Assembly: GCA_002118135.1 (NCBI GenBank)
Contig: BDIU01000416.1
Coordinates: forward strand, 1 to 64,000
Length of the DNA: 64,000 nt
Source: Trebouxia sp. TZW2008
Taxonomy: Eukaryota > Chlorophyta > Trebouxiophyceae > Trebouxiales > Trebouxiaceae
Direction of reading: 5' to 3'
A program made the position numbers and the translations under genes. Positions 33,801 through 45,331 of this stretch are shown here, piece after piece. Every line of letters starts with the position of its first letter. Within the stretch, counting starts at the first letter, position 1. Below the pieces are notes generated by a model. That model had not been told where the DNA came from and did not search any database. It saw only the letters and a program-made list of their open reading frames with translations.

Positions 33801-36376
33801 AGACCAACCATTTACCATACATCACATTCAAAGTGCAACACGCAATGGCTGCACCGCTTGGTGATGCTGACATACAGCACCGGGCATGTCTGCCTGCCTC
33901 TTGGCCACGTGCCCTTGTACCTGAACAGCACTGACAGCATTGACAGCAGTGATGGAGCCTATGCAAATGCTTGTGGCTGAGCCTTTGTTTGTGCCAACTG
34001 CTGCTGTGCTTAGGCTGGCTACAGCTTCATGTGATGGCACAGTACCAAACATGTCTGCCTCTTGACCATGAGACCTTACACCTGAACTGTTCTGTAGCAG
34101 CCGATCATCATGCATGCTGCGCAATGTGCACCATGCAATATTTATTGTGCCTATTGATGTCCGGAGCTTACGTTGTGATTAGCAGGATCTTGAGCAGCAT
34201 TCCAGGCTTGCTGAATCTGCGGGGTGACTGAGATTCGCCCCCTACCCGCCCAGGGGTAGGCAGCCCCGCCAGCTAGGCCCATCTGTCTCCTCTGAGGGGC
34301 ATTTGGTGGTAGCTGCAGGGCAGGCTGGGGCATGCCCTGCTGACCAAGGGCGGGCTGGTGCATGCCTTGCTGTCCTAGGGCAGGCTGGGCCATGCCCTGT
34401 TGGCCAAGCGCAGGCTGGGGCATGCCTTGTTGCCCTGGGTCCTCTGTGCATTCAAGCAACCTATGCTGTTGCTGTTGTTGTTGCTGCTGCTGCTGCTGCT
34501 GTTGGTGCTGCTGATGTAGCATCTGCAGGGAGTCAGCCAAAAGAAAGCTAGTTCTGCTTTTCATTGTACAGCCACAGTGGTGTTAGGACAATTGTTATAA
34601 GGACATATGCTATGTAAGAATAATGAAGTTTGGATCAATCACAGCATTCTGACTGCAGAGGTGCTTGTGACTACGGACAATGTCCTTGGGCACGGATGCA
34701 TCAAAGATCTAGTCTACATTCAAACACCTGTGTACATCATGCTGGACAGACTTCATGCATCATGCTATGCTTTGATTGGCAAAGATGCTTGCAGCTGGTT
34801 GTGTGCAATATGGCCTTTGTACAATATACACGTGAGCACTCCTGAAATACAATGTCAGTGCATGTAGCTTGTCACGCAAAAACTTCCTGAATCATCTGCT
34901 CAAATTCAAGCAAGCACAATTGTGCAGCTGCTGAGCCAACAGTAAATGCAAAGCTTTCTCACTTCCATGCCACTCTCAGCACTTGAAGGTTGGCACAGGC
35001 CATCTTTTGGAGGTATCCTTCCTTGTAATTCATGACCAAACACATCACAGAAAGCTCACCTTGCGCTGTTGATCTAGCTGCCGCTGCTCAGGCCGCTTGA
35101 GCGTCACCAGGAAGTAGGCTGAATGGTCCAATGTCGGACTATGTTGACTCAAGATGACGCAGAAATTCTGAATAAGCGCAAGGCAAGTCAACATGCTATT
35201 TAATGGGAAGCTGTGATACTTTGAGACATGAGCAGCAAGGCGCAGCACCCTACAAGAAAGAAATAACAAGCAGACATGTAGCGTGGTGCCAACGAGCTGC
35301 AGAAGTGTCTGCAAATTGCCCAATTTGGGATGATTTTCAAGCATTCTTTGTACTGCGCCATGGGCTTCAGCGTCATTCTGACTTACTGTGTGCTCATAAG
35401 TTAGACAGTGCTGACCAGCAGTTTGACTGACTGTGTGCTCAAGAATGAAAATGTGCCAGGCATCAATCTGACTTGCCATGCTCTCATTGACTTATGATTG
35501 ACTTATGCCAGGCAGCAGTCTGGCTGACTGATTGCTCATGAACTGAATCGTCCCAGGCATAAACCTCACTTGCAGTTGTCACGGATGTGTCTGGCAGCAG
35601 TCTACTCACTGTGTTTTCGTGTATTGGAATGTGCTGCCTAGCATCTGCTGGTGCACCCGCTCTGCTGCAGACTATAACAATGTGGAAATGCTGCGGATCC
35701 AACCCAGGTATGTGACTTGAGACTTGCTTCACGAAGGCGTCAAACACAGTAGCAGTGCTGACAAGCACGTGCCCTTTGTGATAGCCCTGCAGATAGATGA
35801 CGTCAGAACTCGGCAGTTGTTTTGCATTTGAGCTGAATTGTACATTATTAAAGGCCTAACGCATTTGACCAGCATTTGGCGTGCATGTATCCACAATTTC
35901 CTTCAGCAAAGGCAGCAGGACAATTTGCAAGTCAGCAGTAACAAGCTGAACTTTCATGCATGTACGCTTGCTTACCTGCTTGCCATCATTGAAGATGATG
36001 GGGAAACTAGACATGCTTCAGGCGCCCCTAAGTACTCAAGCAAGGAGTCCAGTGAAAAGGCCGCCTTTGATCTGGCCGTCCTGCTGAATGTGCTCCCAAT
36101 CAAAACAAAGAGGCTCGTCACAAATGATACAGTCAACCGCCACAAGTCTATGGCAGCGTCTTGTTATCGTGGAGTCAAACCCTTGATGCAAGCTAGGGAT
36201 GCACGCGGCAACAGGCGAGCGGTTTCAGACAGAGCTGGCGCGGGCGAAGCTAACAGAGTTCTTCGCAGCGACTCGTACCCTGAGTAACCTTGAACGGACT
36301 GTGGTGCTGCCGTGAGGAGAAGTGTCGCTGAGGCAGGCTTGCTGAACAGGGTACGAGTTTTCAAGCTTCTCGCCAT
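30888..36376 (-). CDS. Gln-rich low-complexity protein, function unknown
   Basis: Supported exons, right to left, are about 35,790-35,600 (GYHKGHVLVSTATVFDAFVK), 35,168-35,062 (ends KRPEQRQLDQQRK at a GTGAGC donor), 34,522-34,172 (polyGln run, then four GQQGMxQPAL repeats), 33,585-33,333 (QAQAQ-rich), 32,840 to about 32,590, and 31,681-31,508. The last ends with FGPSPFM and a stop at 30,888. The 5' end is uncertain. CpG-rich DNA at 36,160-36,680 marks a promoter, and an ATG at 36,376 opens a ~66-residue Arg/Ser/Ala/Leu-rich stretch resembling an organelle presequence, but I could not join it in phase to the next exon, so it may belong to something else. The Gln/Ala/Pro-rich composition would suit a transcriptional coactivator or an RNA-granule protein; this is inference. 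Confidence 0.55.
31366..31440 (-). repeat. 3'-half copy of a Gln-rich-gene exon
   Basis: A copy of LTSAHSASSSVPGLVPFVSL, the end of the exon 31681-31508, lies downstream of it. Confidence 0.88.
32360..32410 (-). repeat. 3'-half copy of the exon at 32840-32590
   Basis: The word GGTGGGCTCCCCAGCC and its surroundings repeat the end of that exon, downstream of it. Confidence 0.6.
32925..33035 (-). repeat. 5'-half copy of the exon at 32840-32590
   Basis: A copy of QAAHAQAQVQASAALQ and the following AQHAQ run lies upstream of the intact exon and lacks its PPPFNPGAG end. Confidence 0.75.
33600..34085 (-). repeat. 5'-half copies of the exon at 33585-33333
   Basis: Three copies of the acceptor and VQGHVAKRQADMWGAVPQHH, near 33,790-33,660, 33,925-33,840 and 34,080-34,000, lie upstream of the intact exon and are progressively more decayed. 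Confidence 0.85.
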
Positions 36377-36864
36377 GAGTCATTCATGACGACGAATTAC
36401 AAATTGTTCGCGCCTACGCTTAAAGACGACTAAAGCTGAATGCAATGATGACCTTGAGGCTCAAGCGCAATGCCTCACTCCGCAGCTGGAGCGGTCTCAA
36501 GTCATTCACGCGCAGTTTTTATCGTGCAGCAATCAAAAGTCTTGTGCTGCGCCGATCTGGCGGGTCAGTCCTACCTCTATTCATATGCATCAGAGCGAGC
36601 ACGCAGGTGACCACGCGACTTGAACAGGCTCGTCGCACGCGGTCAGCATACCACCGAAGCTGACGCGTAGGTTAGACTTTTTGACAGCGGAGAACCTGCA
36701 TGAAAGTTCTTTGTATTGAAAAATTTGCATCAAAATTTTGCACGTCCTGCTATATGCCCCCAGGACGCTGGCCAACATACTCAAGAAACACCTGCATCCT
36801 AATCTCAAAGACCAAACACTACCATGCACAACTATAGAAGGATACTTGCAAGAAGCCTCAAGCC
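36377..36864. promoter_or_regulatory. CpG-rich intergenic region
   Basis: Dense CpG to about 36,680, like other gene starts here, between the stop of the J-protein gene and the presumed 5' end of the Gln-rich gene. Short frames on both strands lack support. Confidence 0.4.
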
Positions 36865-39800
36865 TTAATATACATATGATGTCTGCTGGAAACCAAACTT
36901 GCTTGTAAGCTCAGCACAGCTTGGCAGCTCCATTTTTCTGGCCTGATCCCTTTGACCCCATCTAAATAGTTGCTGCTGATGCATCCTTTCCCTATAGCAA
37001 ACTGTCTGCAGCCGTTCAATGTAAGATCGCTCAACTTCAGACTCAACCTTTAACCTGCAAAGCAAAACAGCACACTTGTTGACAGGTGTTGAAAGGCAGC
37101 AGGAGATGACACGCGACTTGATGTGTGCAAGGACAGGAGCCTGAACCTGAGCGTGGGCCATTTGTGAGCAGGGAAGTCGACGGACATTCGACAACGACTC
37201 AACAATGACATGAACAAGCTTAAAACAACATGCTAGCTGTCAAGGTTATGTTGCAAAACGCACATGACATGCAAGCAGGTCTTGGAATTGCTACAATAGG
37301 AGGTGGTGACATTGCCTTGGCAGCTGTGCAAAGCAACGTCAAATCCCAACTGACCTGTCTCGTTTTCCCACAGGATGCTTTTGCTCAAACTCATAGTGGT
37401 CTTTCACAAAGAATGGAACAGTATGGGTTCTTGTGCGCATCTCATCTGTGAATGACGAGGTTCTGTCTAGGCTGAAGACCTACAGCAGCAGCAGCAAATT
37501 GAGCAAGGCGACAAGCAGCAAGGACCGTTGCTGTGCAGAAAGCTTGACTCTTGCAACGCAGTACAGACAAACTTGACAAGCTGCCAGCTTTACATTTGTA
37601 TGACCTGAGTGTACAAGGTGCGTGTGCTTATAACAAGCACAAATGCCCAGCACAGGCAAGTTGAACACAACGCAACAATGCTCTTGTGAAAGTGTACGCA
37701 GACTCAAGCGACGTCGCCAAAGGTCAAGCAGCAGCAAGGCAGGCGAGCAGATGAGCAGGTGTCAGGCAAACAAGAAAATGATAGCTGTTTTGAAGTCACT
37801 GGTTCTCAGGAAGTTGACCACAATCTCAAAAAGAGAATGAGCACGATCTCAAAAAGCTGTAGCACAGCGGCTTTAGATGCACCCGTCATACGCATAGAAC
37901 AAAGACATGGGCTGAAACTCACTAGTCCTGAGGGAGATGACCGAAACATCACAAGCAGAATGAGCATAGTCCAAAGCAGCTACCACCCTCGAAAGAGATG
38001 GTCAGCACATCAAAAGCAGAATGAGCGTGTTGAGAAGCAGCACTTACCGGTTCTGAGGGAGATGACCAAAATGTCAGAAACAGAATGAGGACCACTGGAA
38101 GCAGCTGCAGCAAGCCGTGAATTGGGTTTCCCTGCTGCGCCTGGCCCCCTTGTTGATGCTGACGTGGGCCACCAAAGTTGTGGCGGAAAATGGGATTTGC
38201 ACCTCTGCACAGCCAGCACTGACTGTGTGAGTCGGCTGCTACATGAACCGCGCCATTGCACAGACAGCACTGACTGAGTGTGTCGGCTGCTACACGAATT
38301 GCGCGATTGCACAGACAGCACTGACTGAGTCACTAGTCTGCACAGTGGGAGACTTGACTGATGTCAAAGGAGAAGCTGCTGCTGCTCCTGAGTTGATGCT
38401 ACTTTCAGGCAATAAAAAGACAACCCACTGTCAATATGGATGAAGAACACAAAGGCTATGAAGAAGGCAAGGGGTGTTTTGGATGCTCTGCAGTTGATTG
38501 AAGTCCATCTTTTCATGCAACAAAACAAACAAGACAGGATGTGTTTCCTGACAGGATGCCTGATCAAATTTGACTCTTTCTGAGGATTTGCATGCTGGAA
38601 GAGGACTTTCTGGACTCGTTCGTGGGGTTTGTATACAGGAAAAGGGTCTCAAGTCCCTCCTCACGTTCTACATCAGTACAACCTTTAGTCTGCTCAGCTT
38701 GTGCAGCAAAATCTTACTGAAGCTATACAGGCAAGAGAATGATGCATCAACTTCTGCTAAATGCAAGGAACACTACAGTTTCTACTCAAGGATCACAATC
38801 CCGACAAGAGTGACACTCATCAGCTATCTATTCCCCTCAGAGGCACTTATGCCTGAGAGCCATGTTGACAGTTCTACAGCAACTGTTCAGAACCTGAACC
38901 TGAGCAGGACCTGACACAGATTGTGTGCAGGCTTCACACAGACAGCCACGCCATCCATCTGCATGCAGTGCAGCAGACCAGGCATGTTTGGAGCACGCAC
39001 ACCTCGTGCCTCCAAAACCGCCATTGAAGAACATGTTGAAGATCTCCTCAGGGTCAAAGGCCTCATTGCCGAACCCTGGACCAGAAGAAGCACGGCGACC
39101 AAAGCCGTTCATGCCCGCTCCCTCTGTGTCACCATATCGCTCATAGGCTGCCCTCTGTTGTGCATCTGACAGGCAGCTGAAGGCTTTGGACACAGCTGCA
39201 GGCCAACACAAACATAAGACTACACCCAGTGATCATGCCTGCTCCCTTATTGTCACAGGACTGATTGTGGGCGGCCCTCTGCTGAGCATCTGACAAGCAG
39301 CTGAAGGCCTTGACACAGCTGCAGGACACCATAAGCATGTCAATGAGCGTACAAACATGACAATATAGACCTGTAATACCAGTCATAGGCTGCCCTCTCT
39401 TGTGCATCTGAGAGACAGCTGCAGGCCTTGGACACAGCTGCAGATGAACACAAGTATGAAAATGCATCACTGCGAGCCAGTATGCATGCCTGCTGCCTCT
39501 GTGTCTTGATACTTGTTGTAGGCCACTCTCTGTTGTGCATGAGACAGGAAGCTGAAGGCCTTAAACACAGCTGCAGATCACAACAATGGAAATGCAATCG
39601 CCACGATCTTCCAGATCAAAAAGAGCCAGACAGCATGTCTGGTCCATACTGCCCTGTGCTGCGCCGCAGACAGGCGTTTGAAGGCCCTGAACACCGCTGC
39701 AGGTCGAGCCCAATGTGAGGATGGAACAATTGTGAGCCACATAGCATAGCGTTGCAGGCCTGGGCTGCGCAGTATTTTGCACCAAACAGGCAGGCGTAGG

Positions 39801-41220
39801 GGCCATGCACAGGCTCAGATCACAGTAAGCATGATGACGTGCCAAGAGTGAGATATCGAACACAAGATGGCAGGCGCCTTGTGCTGCAGAACCTTCCGCC
39901 TAGCTGCCTGTCCTAAAGCCGCAGAGTTACAGATCAAGACAAGTGATCTGTAAAAGCAGCCATTGCCAGCTACAATTGTGAGCATTGGTGACTCTGCTGT
40001 ACAGCTGCAGGCCACAGCATCAACTGCTGCTGCAGCATCAACAGCCAACAAGCAAAAACGCAAACAATGAGCAGTCTTGGCAGCATGCCTGTGAAACTTG
40101 TGTGTAGAATATCAGCTTTGGGCTGATCACATGCACACATGGTGTATGCATGCGTATGATACTCCCAGCACGCTTCAATCCTATGATGGGTCAAACAGCA
40201 CAAGACAGCAGTGATCAGCTGCATTACCTTTGAAGGCTTCATCTGCACCCTTGGCTTTGTTTTTGTCTGGATGTAGCTTGAGGGCTAGCTTCCTATACGC
40301 TTTCTTGATGTCATCATCTGATGCATTCTTGGGCACCCCCAAAACCTCATAGAAGTCCTTGGTCTTCCTGATGTTCTTGACCTGTGCATGCGCTGGAGTT
40401 GAATAACAGGCATGCATGGGTGCAGATCATGTGCATGTGAGCCCAGGAAAGAGCCCATGAACTGACAGTTTTGGAAGTTTACTGCTTGAACAAGTGCTGC
40501 AAATTAGCTGTCGGCAAAATATGAAATGGCATTTCAGCAGGAACAGGCATGGCGCCCAGCACATGCACATACATGCAGGTGCAACCTCCAAGTAAAAGTC
40601 CATCCCACAAGTCTGCATTGGCTTTTGCCCATGTCAGACAGAACTGCAAACTTGACATGGCATATGCATGCACAAGTCCAATGTGCACAGGTGATGTTGG
40701 GAGTGCTAAACAGCAAATCACATGAGGCTAATGAGCACGTACCAGTTCTCGTTGCTCAGGGGTTGAGTTGTCAGGCTCTCTGGGCGGTAGTGAGGGACCG
40801 TTTGAGGCAGCTGAGGGCCGTTGCCTAGGGCCAGTTGAGCCATCAGGCATGCTGCTACCTGATGATGAAGGCGCACTGCTTCTCCTGGCATTGACTTGAA
40901 TGACAATTTTGCGCACCTGCAAGCAAGCTGGTGAAAGTGGCTGTGCAAAAGGATGTTTTGTTCCCTTCACATACATTTTCAAAAGCTTAAGAATCATTAC
41001 TAGACAGCATCTGCAATATGCAAGATCACTGGAAATGCAAGATGGTGTTGAAAGAAGAAGAAAAAAAACACCAACAGGTGCAGTGTACCTCATCTGAGGG
41101 ATATAGCTTCATGGCCTTGTCAGCAAATTTGTGGGCCTTGTCAAGCTGGCCAGCAGCAAGCGCAGCTTTTGCTATGTCTAAGCTCTGTATGGCAGCATCC
41201 TTGTTTGCTTCGCTAGCCAT
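36865..41220 (-). CDS. ER-membrane J-protein, DNAJB12/DNAJB14 family
   Basis: Seven exons join in phase to 374 aa: 41220-41089, 40916-40743, 40381-40228, 39195-39003, 38204-38048, 37479-37355 and 37054-36865. The N-terminus ([20 protein letters not shown]) is the short helical repeat typical of this family. The J domain is at about residues 111-170 with HPD at 139-141, where it would stimulate Hsp70 ATPase. A Gly/Phe-rich stretch with [17 protein letters not shown] follows, then one membrane segment (about 249-264) and the C-terminal DUF1977 region. The order and length match animal and plant relatives, which sit in the ER membrane with the J domain in the cytosol and help degrade misfolded membrane proteins. 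It starts 595 bp from the MsrA ATG, divergently. Exons 4 and 5 have partial copies around them. Confidence 0.93.
37795..37950 (-). repeat. 3'-half copies of J-protein exon 5
   Basis: Two copies of the exon end (GGTCATCTCCCTCAG-like, then donor) near 37,945-37,915 and 37,825-37,800 lie downstream of the intact exon 38204-38048. Confidence 0.6.
38215..38340 (-). repeat. Acceptor-side copies of J-protein exon 5
   Basis: Two to three ~60-bp units carrying the CAGTGCTGTCTGTGCA sequence that ends the intron before exon 5. They lie upstream of the exon and contain almost no exon sequence. Confidence 0.6.
39240..39710 (-). repeat. Array of 5'-half copies of J-protein exon 4
   Basis: Four copies of the acceptor and [20 protein letters not shown], at about 120-135 bp spacing (near 39,315, 39,440, 39,575 and 39,705), lie upstream of the intact exon 39195-39003. 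None holds the [11 protein letters not shown] half. Confidence 0.88.
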
Positions 41221-41815
41221 ATTTGTGTCTGTGAGGTTTGCACAGGCTCAAGGAGGTCTGTGGCACGCAGCTGCTGACAACGCTGTCAAGTCCTAAGCAT
41301 GCCAGAGTCAGGCAAGTTGGCGTTGGCTGGATCTGATGAGCGTAGTATAGAACTTGACTAGCACGGGCAGGGAGGTCCTTTGCAGAGCGAGACGCTTGGC
41401 TTCGGTGAGAGATAAAAATACAGACGCTGCGGTCGAGCGCGATTCGATACTACTGTGACGCCGTCTTGACGTTGCAGGCAGGACGACTAAATGTTGGCAA
41501 GGGATCGGCAATCCTGACCAACAGCAAACGACTCTAGCCAAGGGACATTACGGCGACGGAGACCTCTTTCGTTCGTTTCTCAGTCATCAGTCAGCACAAG
41601 CCGCGCGCGACACACGCGCGGCGTATACTCCGTGCTCAAGCGAAGCTTCACGTCATCACGGAAGTTTCGCAATGCACCGATCACAATTGTACAATTGGGT
41701 GCAAGCGCAACTTTCGCATCAGACGTGCCAATCTCCGACATAGGTACGAGTCATCAGCAGTTCTAGATCCTAGCGACGCATTTTGACGCATAAAGACTCC
41801 TTTTCTCGTTTCGCG
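41221..41815. promoter_or_regulatory. Divergent CpG-rich promoter, J-protein/MsrA
   Basis: A 595-bp spacer between two divergent ATGs. The middle (about 41,330-41,700) is CpG-dense, including a GCGCGCGACACACGCGCGGC stretch at about 41,600. It probably carries both promoters. No riboswitch-like or operator structure was identified. Confidence 0.6.
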
Positions 41816-43013
41816 ATGGGCAGCCAAGGCAGCAAGGCTCCGGTAAGCAGCGCAGAGCGGCGTATGTGGCTTGAGCATGCATCTGTTTCCGGATGTATAA
41901 TTTCGAGAGTGTCGAGATTGCGACGCTGAAGGGACGCCGACTGCAGTTTGACATGATTATATGCGATCATGCAGGCATCGTGGCCACCGGCAAACAACAA
42001 GTATCCCTTGGCGACGTTCGCTGCGGGCTGCTTCTGGGGAGTCGAACTTGCGTTTCAGCGGCAGCCTGGTGTCATAGCGACAGCTGTCGGTTATGCCGGA
42101 GGCAAGAAGGACAACCCCACATATGAGCAGGTGATTCCTGGCCACCCACTAAAAACAAAGCCTTGCACATGCAATCAGTACAAACAGTTGTGGTTGAAGC
42201 TGCATTACGAGTGTTGAAAGCATCAAAGCATACTGCAGAAAGCACAGTGCTTACACTGCAGCAAAAAGAGCACCTTGCAAGTCCAGGGGACGAGGCTTAG
42301 AACTGGCCTTTTGCTCAAGTGACCTGATCAAGCTGCATTCTCATCCCTATGGCTGAGTATAGCGCCCTTTTATGATGCAGGTTTGCTCAGAGTCAACTGG
42401 TCATGCTGAGGCAGTCCAGATGACTTACAACCCTGAGGAAGTAGGATACGACAAGCTTGTTGACCTGTTCTACTCCAGGCACAACTCAACAACGCCAAAC
42501 AGAGCAGGCAATGATGTTGGCACCCAATACAGATCTGGTATCTATTACCACACAGATGAGCAGAAGAAGGTGAGTTTATTTTGAGTTCATGCTGGTGTCT
42601 GCGCTCAGTTCTGCACAAAGTTCATGGCCTACTTGGCCTGGATTATGGTGTATATCTGTGTGCCATATCATGCAAACTTTGTTGTCCCACAAATTGCATG
42701 GCATAGCTTGAGCGTCTACTGTGTGCTGCTGACCGCTTTGTGTGCTGCAACTCTTGTCGGGTGATGCTGCTCAAATCAGGTGTTCACGTGGCAACCATGG
42801 TTGTAAGGACTTTTTGTTAGTCTGCCTCATGCACTGCAGATTGCTGAGCAAAAGAAGGCACAGATCAAGGGCTCTGTCACTGAGATTGCTCCCTGTGCAC
42901 GATTTTGGCCAGCTGAGGAGTACCATCAGCAGTATTTAGAAAAGGGAGGGCGCGCGGGACGAGGGCAGAGTGCTGCAAAGCAATGCACTGACCCCATCAG
43001 ATGTTATGGCTGA
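41816..43013 (+). CDS. MSRA: Peptide methionine sulfoxide reductase A
   Basis: Four exons join in phase to 181 aa: 41816-41842, 41975-42130, 42381-42569 and 42840-43013. The protein reduces the S form of methionine sulfoxide in proteins with thioredoxin. The catalytic motif GCFWGVE has nucleophile Cys28. [12 protein letters not shown] and the block [14 protein letters not shown] are family hallmarks, and the C-terminal CTDPIRCYG supplies probable resolving Cys173 and Cys179. Length and domain are complete. There is only a nine-residue leader and no obvious transit peptide, so a cytosolic enzyme is likely. A TGTAA signal at 43075-43079 fits the 3' end. Unlike its neighbours, this gene has no clear exon-fragment copies in its introns. 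Confidence 0.96.
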
Positions 43014-43605
43014 TTTCACAATGACTTGCCATATATGGTTTGGGTGTGGGTGTTTGCTCTGTGGGTGTTTGCTCTGTAAGACAAAATTTGAACTTCATGC
43101 ATATGGTGTTTGATATGTAGACAACAGTTGGTTTTATGCACAAGCTTGAGCCATTTCATTCATGAAGCAGCCGCAGGTCGTTTGAGTGTAGGTAGTACGC
43201 TGAAGTAAGACTCAGGTGAGCCATGCCCCGTCTGATTCACTCAACATTGTTTCCGAAATCTCTGCCTTGAGCGCAATTTTCCTGTTGCAGCCATACGGGA
43301 ATGCATGCACACAGCCAATGGAAGATCCAGTTTGGCTGCATAGTCCAAGTGCATGTCCAAGATGCCAAGTAAACTGATATCCGCATCAACAGACAGCCCA
43401 CCGTCAGAGTCAGAGTGTACTGAGGAGTTGCTGCAGCCGTGGTGTCGGAGCGAGTTTGCAGTCTGTCAAGCATGCAACCCCTTGCATGGCACGAATCAGT
43501 GACAGACTCACGCATACAATGCTGGTGATTGAAGTCTGACGTCCCTGGCTCAACTTCATGCATTGAGGGCAATCGTACGGGGAACGCGCGCACTGTGAGG
43601 CAGAC
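43014..43605. other. Intergenic: MsrA 3' end and upstream of F-box gene 1
   Basis: Holds the MsrA TGTAA at 43075-43079. From about 43,200 the DNA becomes CpG-richer towards the next ATG. No additional gene is seen. Confidence 0.5.
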
Positions 43606-44600
43606 ATGGTCGGCGATGGCCAAGCTCAGTGTGCTGCTGCAAACACAAGTGATCAGTCTCTGCACAAGCTAGGCAATGCTGGCAGCATATCGGAGAAGCG
43701 CTGCAGAGCATCCTCCGACGTTGAGGCAGAACCGAGCAAGCACGCAAGAGTCTCTGAGAGAACCGCTCTGCAGCTTCGAGTTGGAGTGCACACATACTTG
43801 CCGGTTTCCGAAGGGGTACAGACGATACTACAGGGATGCACAGAGCCGTGGAAACGCGCTGAAGTTGCATCAGGTGTTGTATGCCTGCTGTCCAAACTTC
43901 ACAGTGAACAGTGTTGCTTAACCTTTTCACACACGCTGTGTTGCCAGAACGAGGCTTGCATTTTTGTTGTATGTCCTGCAGCTACGCTTTTCCAATGTAC
44001 GCAGGAGGCAACTTTAGTCTTCTTCCCTGTGAGCTGATTCCTCACGTTGCACAACACCTGGACTCAAGGCAGGATCTGATCCATTTCAGCTTGACCAACA
44101 AAGGCATACATCTGATGCTACTTCCTGCACTGTATGATATCAAGTCGAATTATGTCCAAGGTTGCGTACAAGATCTGTCATCAGCTGTTCAGCAAGGCCT
44201 TGAAGTGCCGAAAAAACTTGCACAAGACTTTCTAAGGAGTCATCCCCACTTACCTATATCTTGGCAAGTTGTGCTGCAAGCTACAAAAGAGGGTTTTGTA
44301 GAAGCTGACGAACATTTACTCAAGGCGATGGAGGATTTGCAAGCAGCACTTACGGAGAATGAAGAATCCTTGACAAGGATGAGGGAGTCTTCTAATCCTT
44401 CTGTTCAAGCCCTGTCCATTCAAGAGAAGCATGTTCTATTGTTATACATGCGTTCATCCATCAAAGGAGCTGTATCATCGTCATGTGGTCTGCATCGAGA
44501 TGTTGTTGAGGCTGTGGAAAGGGTGAGAGTGCTACTTCGGGTTGTGACTCACAACTACCAAACTCACTTTGCGTCAATTCATGTAGCCTTGGCAAATTAG
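43606..44600 (+). CDS. F-box-like protein, paralogue 1
   Basis: Two exons, 43606-43873 and 44005-44600, join in phase to 287 aa. The second exon opens with an F-box-like helix set: LLPCELIPHVAQHL, then LIHFSLTNKGIHLMLLPALY (about residues 92-130). F-box proteins link substrates to SCF ubiquitin ligases through Skp1. The rest is helical without recognised repeats and shares LSIQEKHVLLL with the two other copies here. The first exon has a ~25-residue N-terminal extension absent from paralogues 2 and 3, and all three share LQLRVGxHTYLPVSE. The substrate is unknown. Confidence 0.7.
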
Positions 44601-45331
44601 TATAGTCTCTGATCTCACTTAGTATGCATGGGTGTCAATTGGGAATTGAGCTCAATGCACAGGGGACTCTTTCTACAAAGCCAGTCAAGGAGCCTGCATG
44701 CCCGTGCTGTAGACCAACGTGACACTGTCATCTGCTGGAGTTGTTAAAGCAGCTTGCAACAAGCAGCAGAATAGACCACGACCCTCTGCTCTGCAGTGTG
44801 CTGCAGCCACTCTGATGTTGTCAGTGTCCCTCACTGGATTTGCCGTTGATGTCAAGCAATCAATACAACAGCTGAGCAACTTTCGCAGCAGCAGCATCAT
44901 TTCAGCGCCCAGGCTGCATAGCATGCAAGTCCTGGCTCCTGTACAGTAGTAAATTTTACATTGCTGGTTGAGATATGCACGACACTCGCAGTCTTGTGTT
45001 TTTGCTGGATCTGTCAGCTTTAGGAAATTAGGAAGGGATTAGCACAGATTCGTGTTTGCGCATCAAGTAGAGCTTGAACTTACACACAGCTTGTACGTGG
45101 TTACGGAGCGCAATTCAGCTATCAAAGTCAGCACCAGCCCACGACTGAGATACGCAGATGTCGACATTCAGGGATAACAGCTGACTTTTCTGACTGAGAA
45201 TTTAGCTGCTGTAATTAAGCCGTGAGACACGTCGATCGCGAGCACTGACAGGCAGACGTGGGTCGGGACTGACTTGACGAGGGTGCTTGTCCTGGCAGAG
45301 ATGATGGCACCTGCTAGGTCGCGTTGGAAGC
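44601..45331. repeat. Inverted-repeat arm upstream of F-box gene 2
   Basis: About 44,690-44,950 and 45,080-45,331 match the reverse complement of 61,490-61,790 and 61,101-61,360. A clear landmark is AGCACCAGCCCACGACTGAG here and its complement near 61,300. Short frames in it are not conserved between the arms. Confidence 0.75.

Noticed and set aside
34440..34510. CAG/CAA run as a non-coding microsatellite
   Set aside because: It lies inside an in-phase exon and encodes the polyGln tract of the Gln-rich protein.
35838..36287. 149-codon plus-strand frame
   Set aside because: It overlaps a presumed minus-strand promoter/first-exon region, has no splice or domain support, and part of the opposite strand reads equally well (SLDSLLEYLGAPEAC). 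Neither could be confirmed.
44719..44949. 76-aa plus-strand frame upstream of F-box gene 2
   Set aside because: The frame is not preserved in the inverted copy near 61,500-61,750 and there is no recognised domain.
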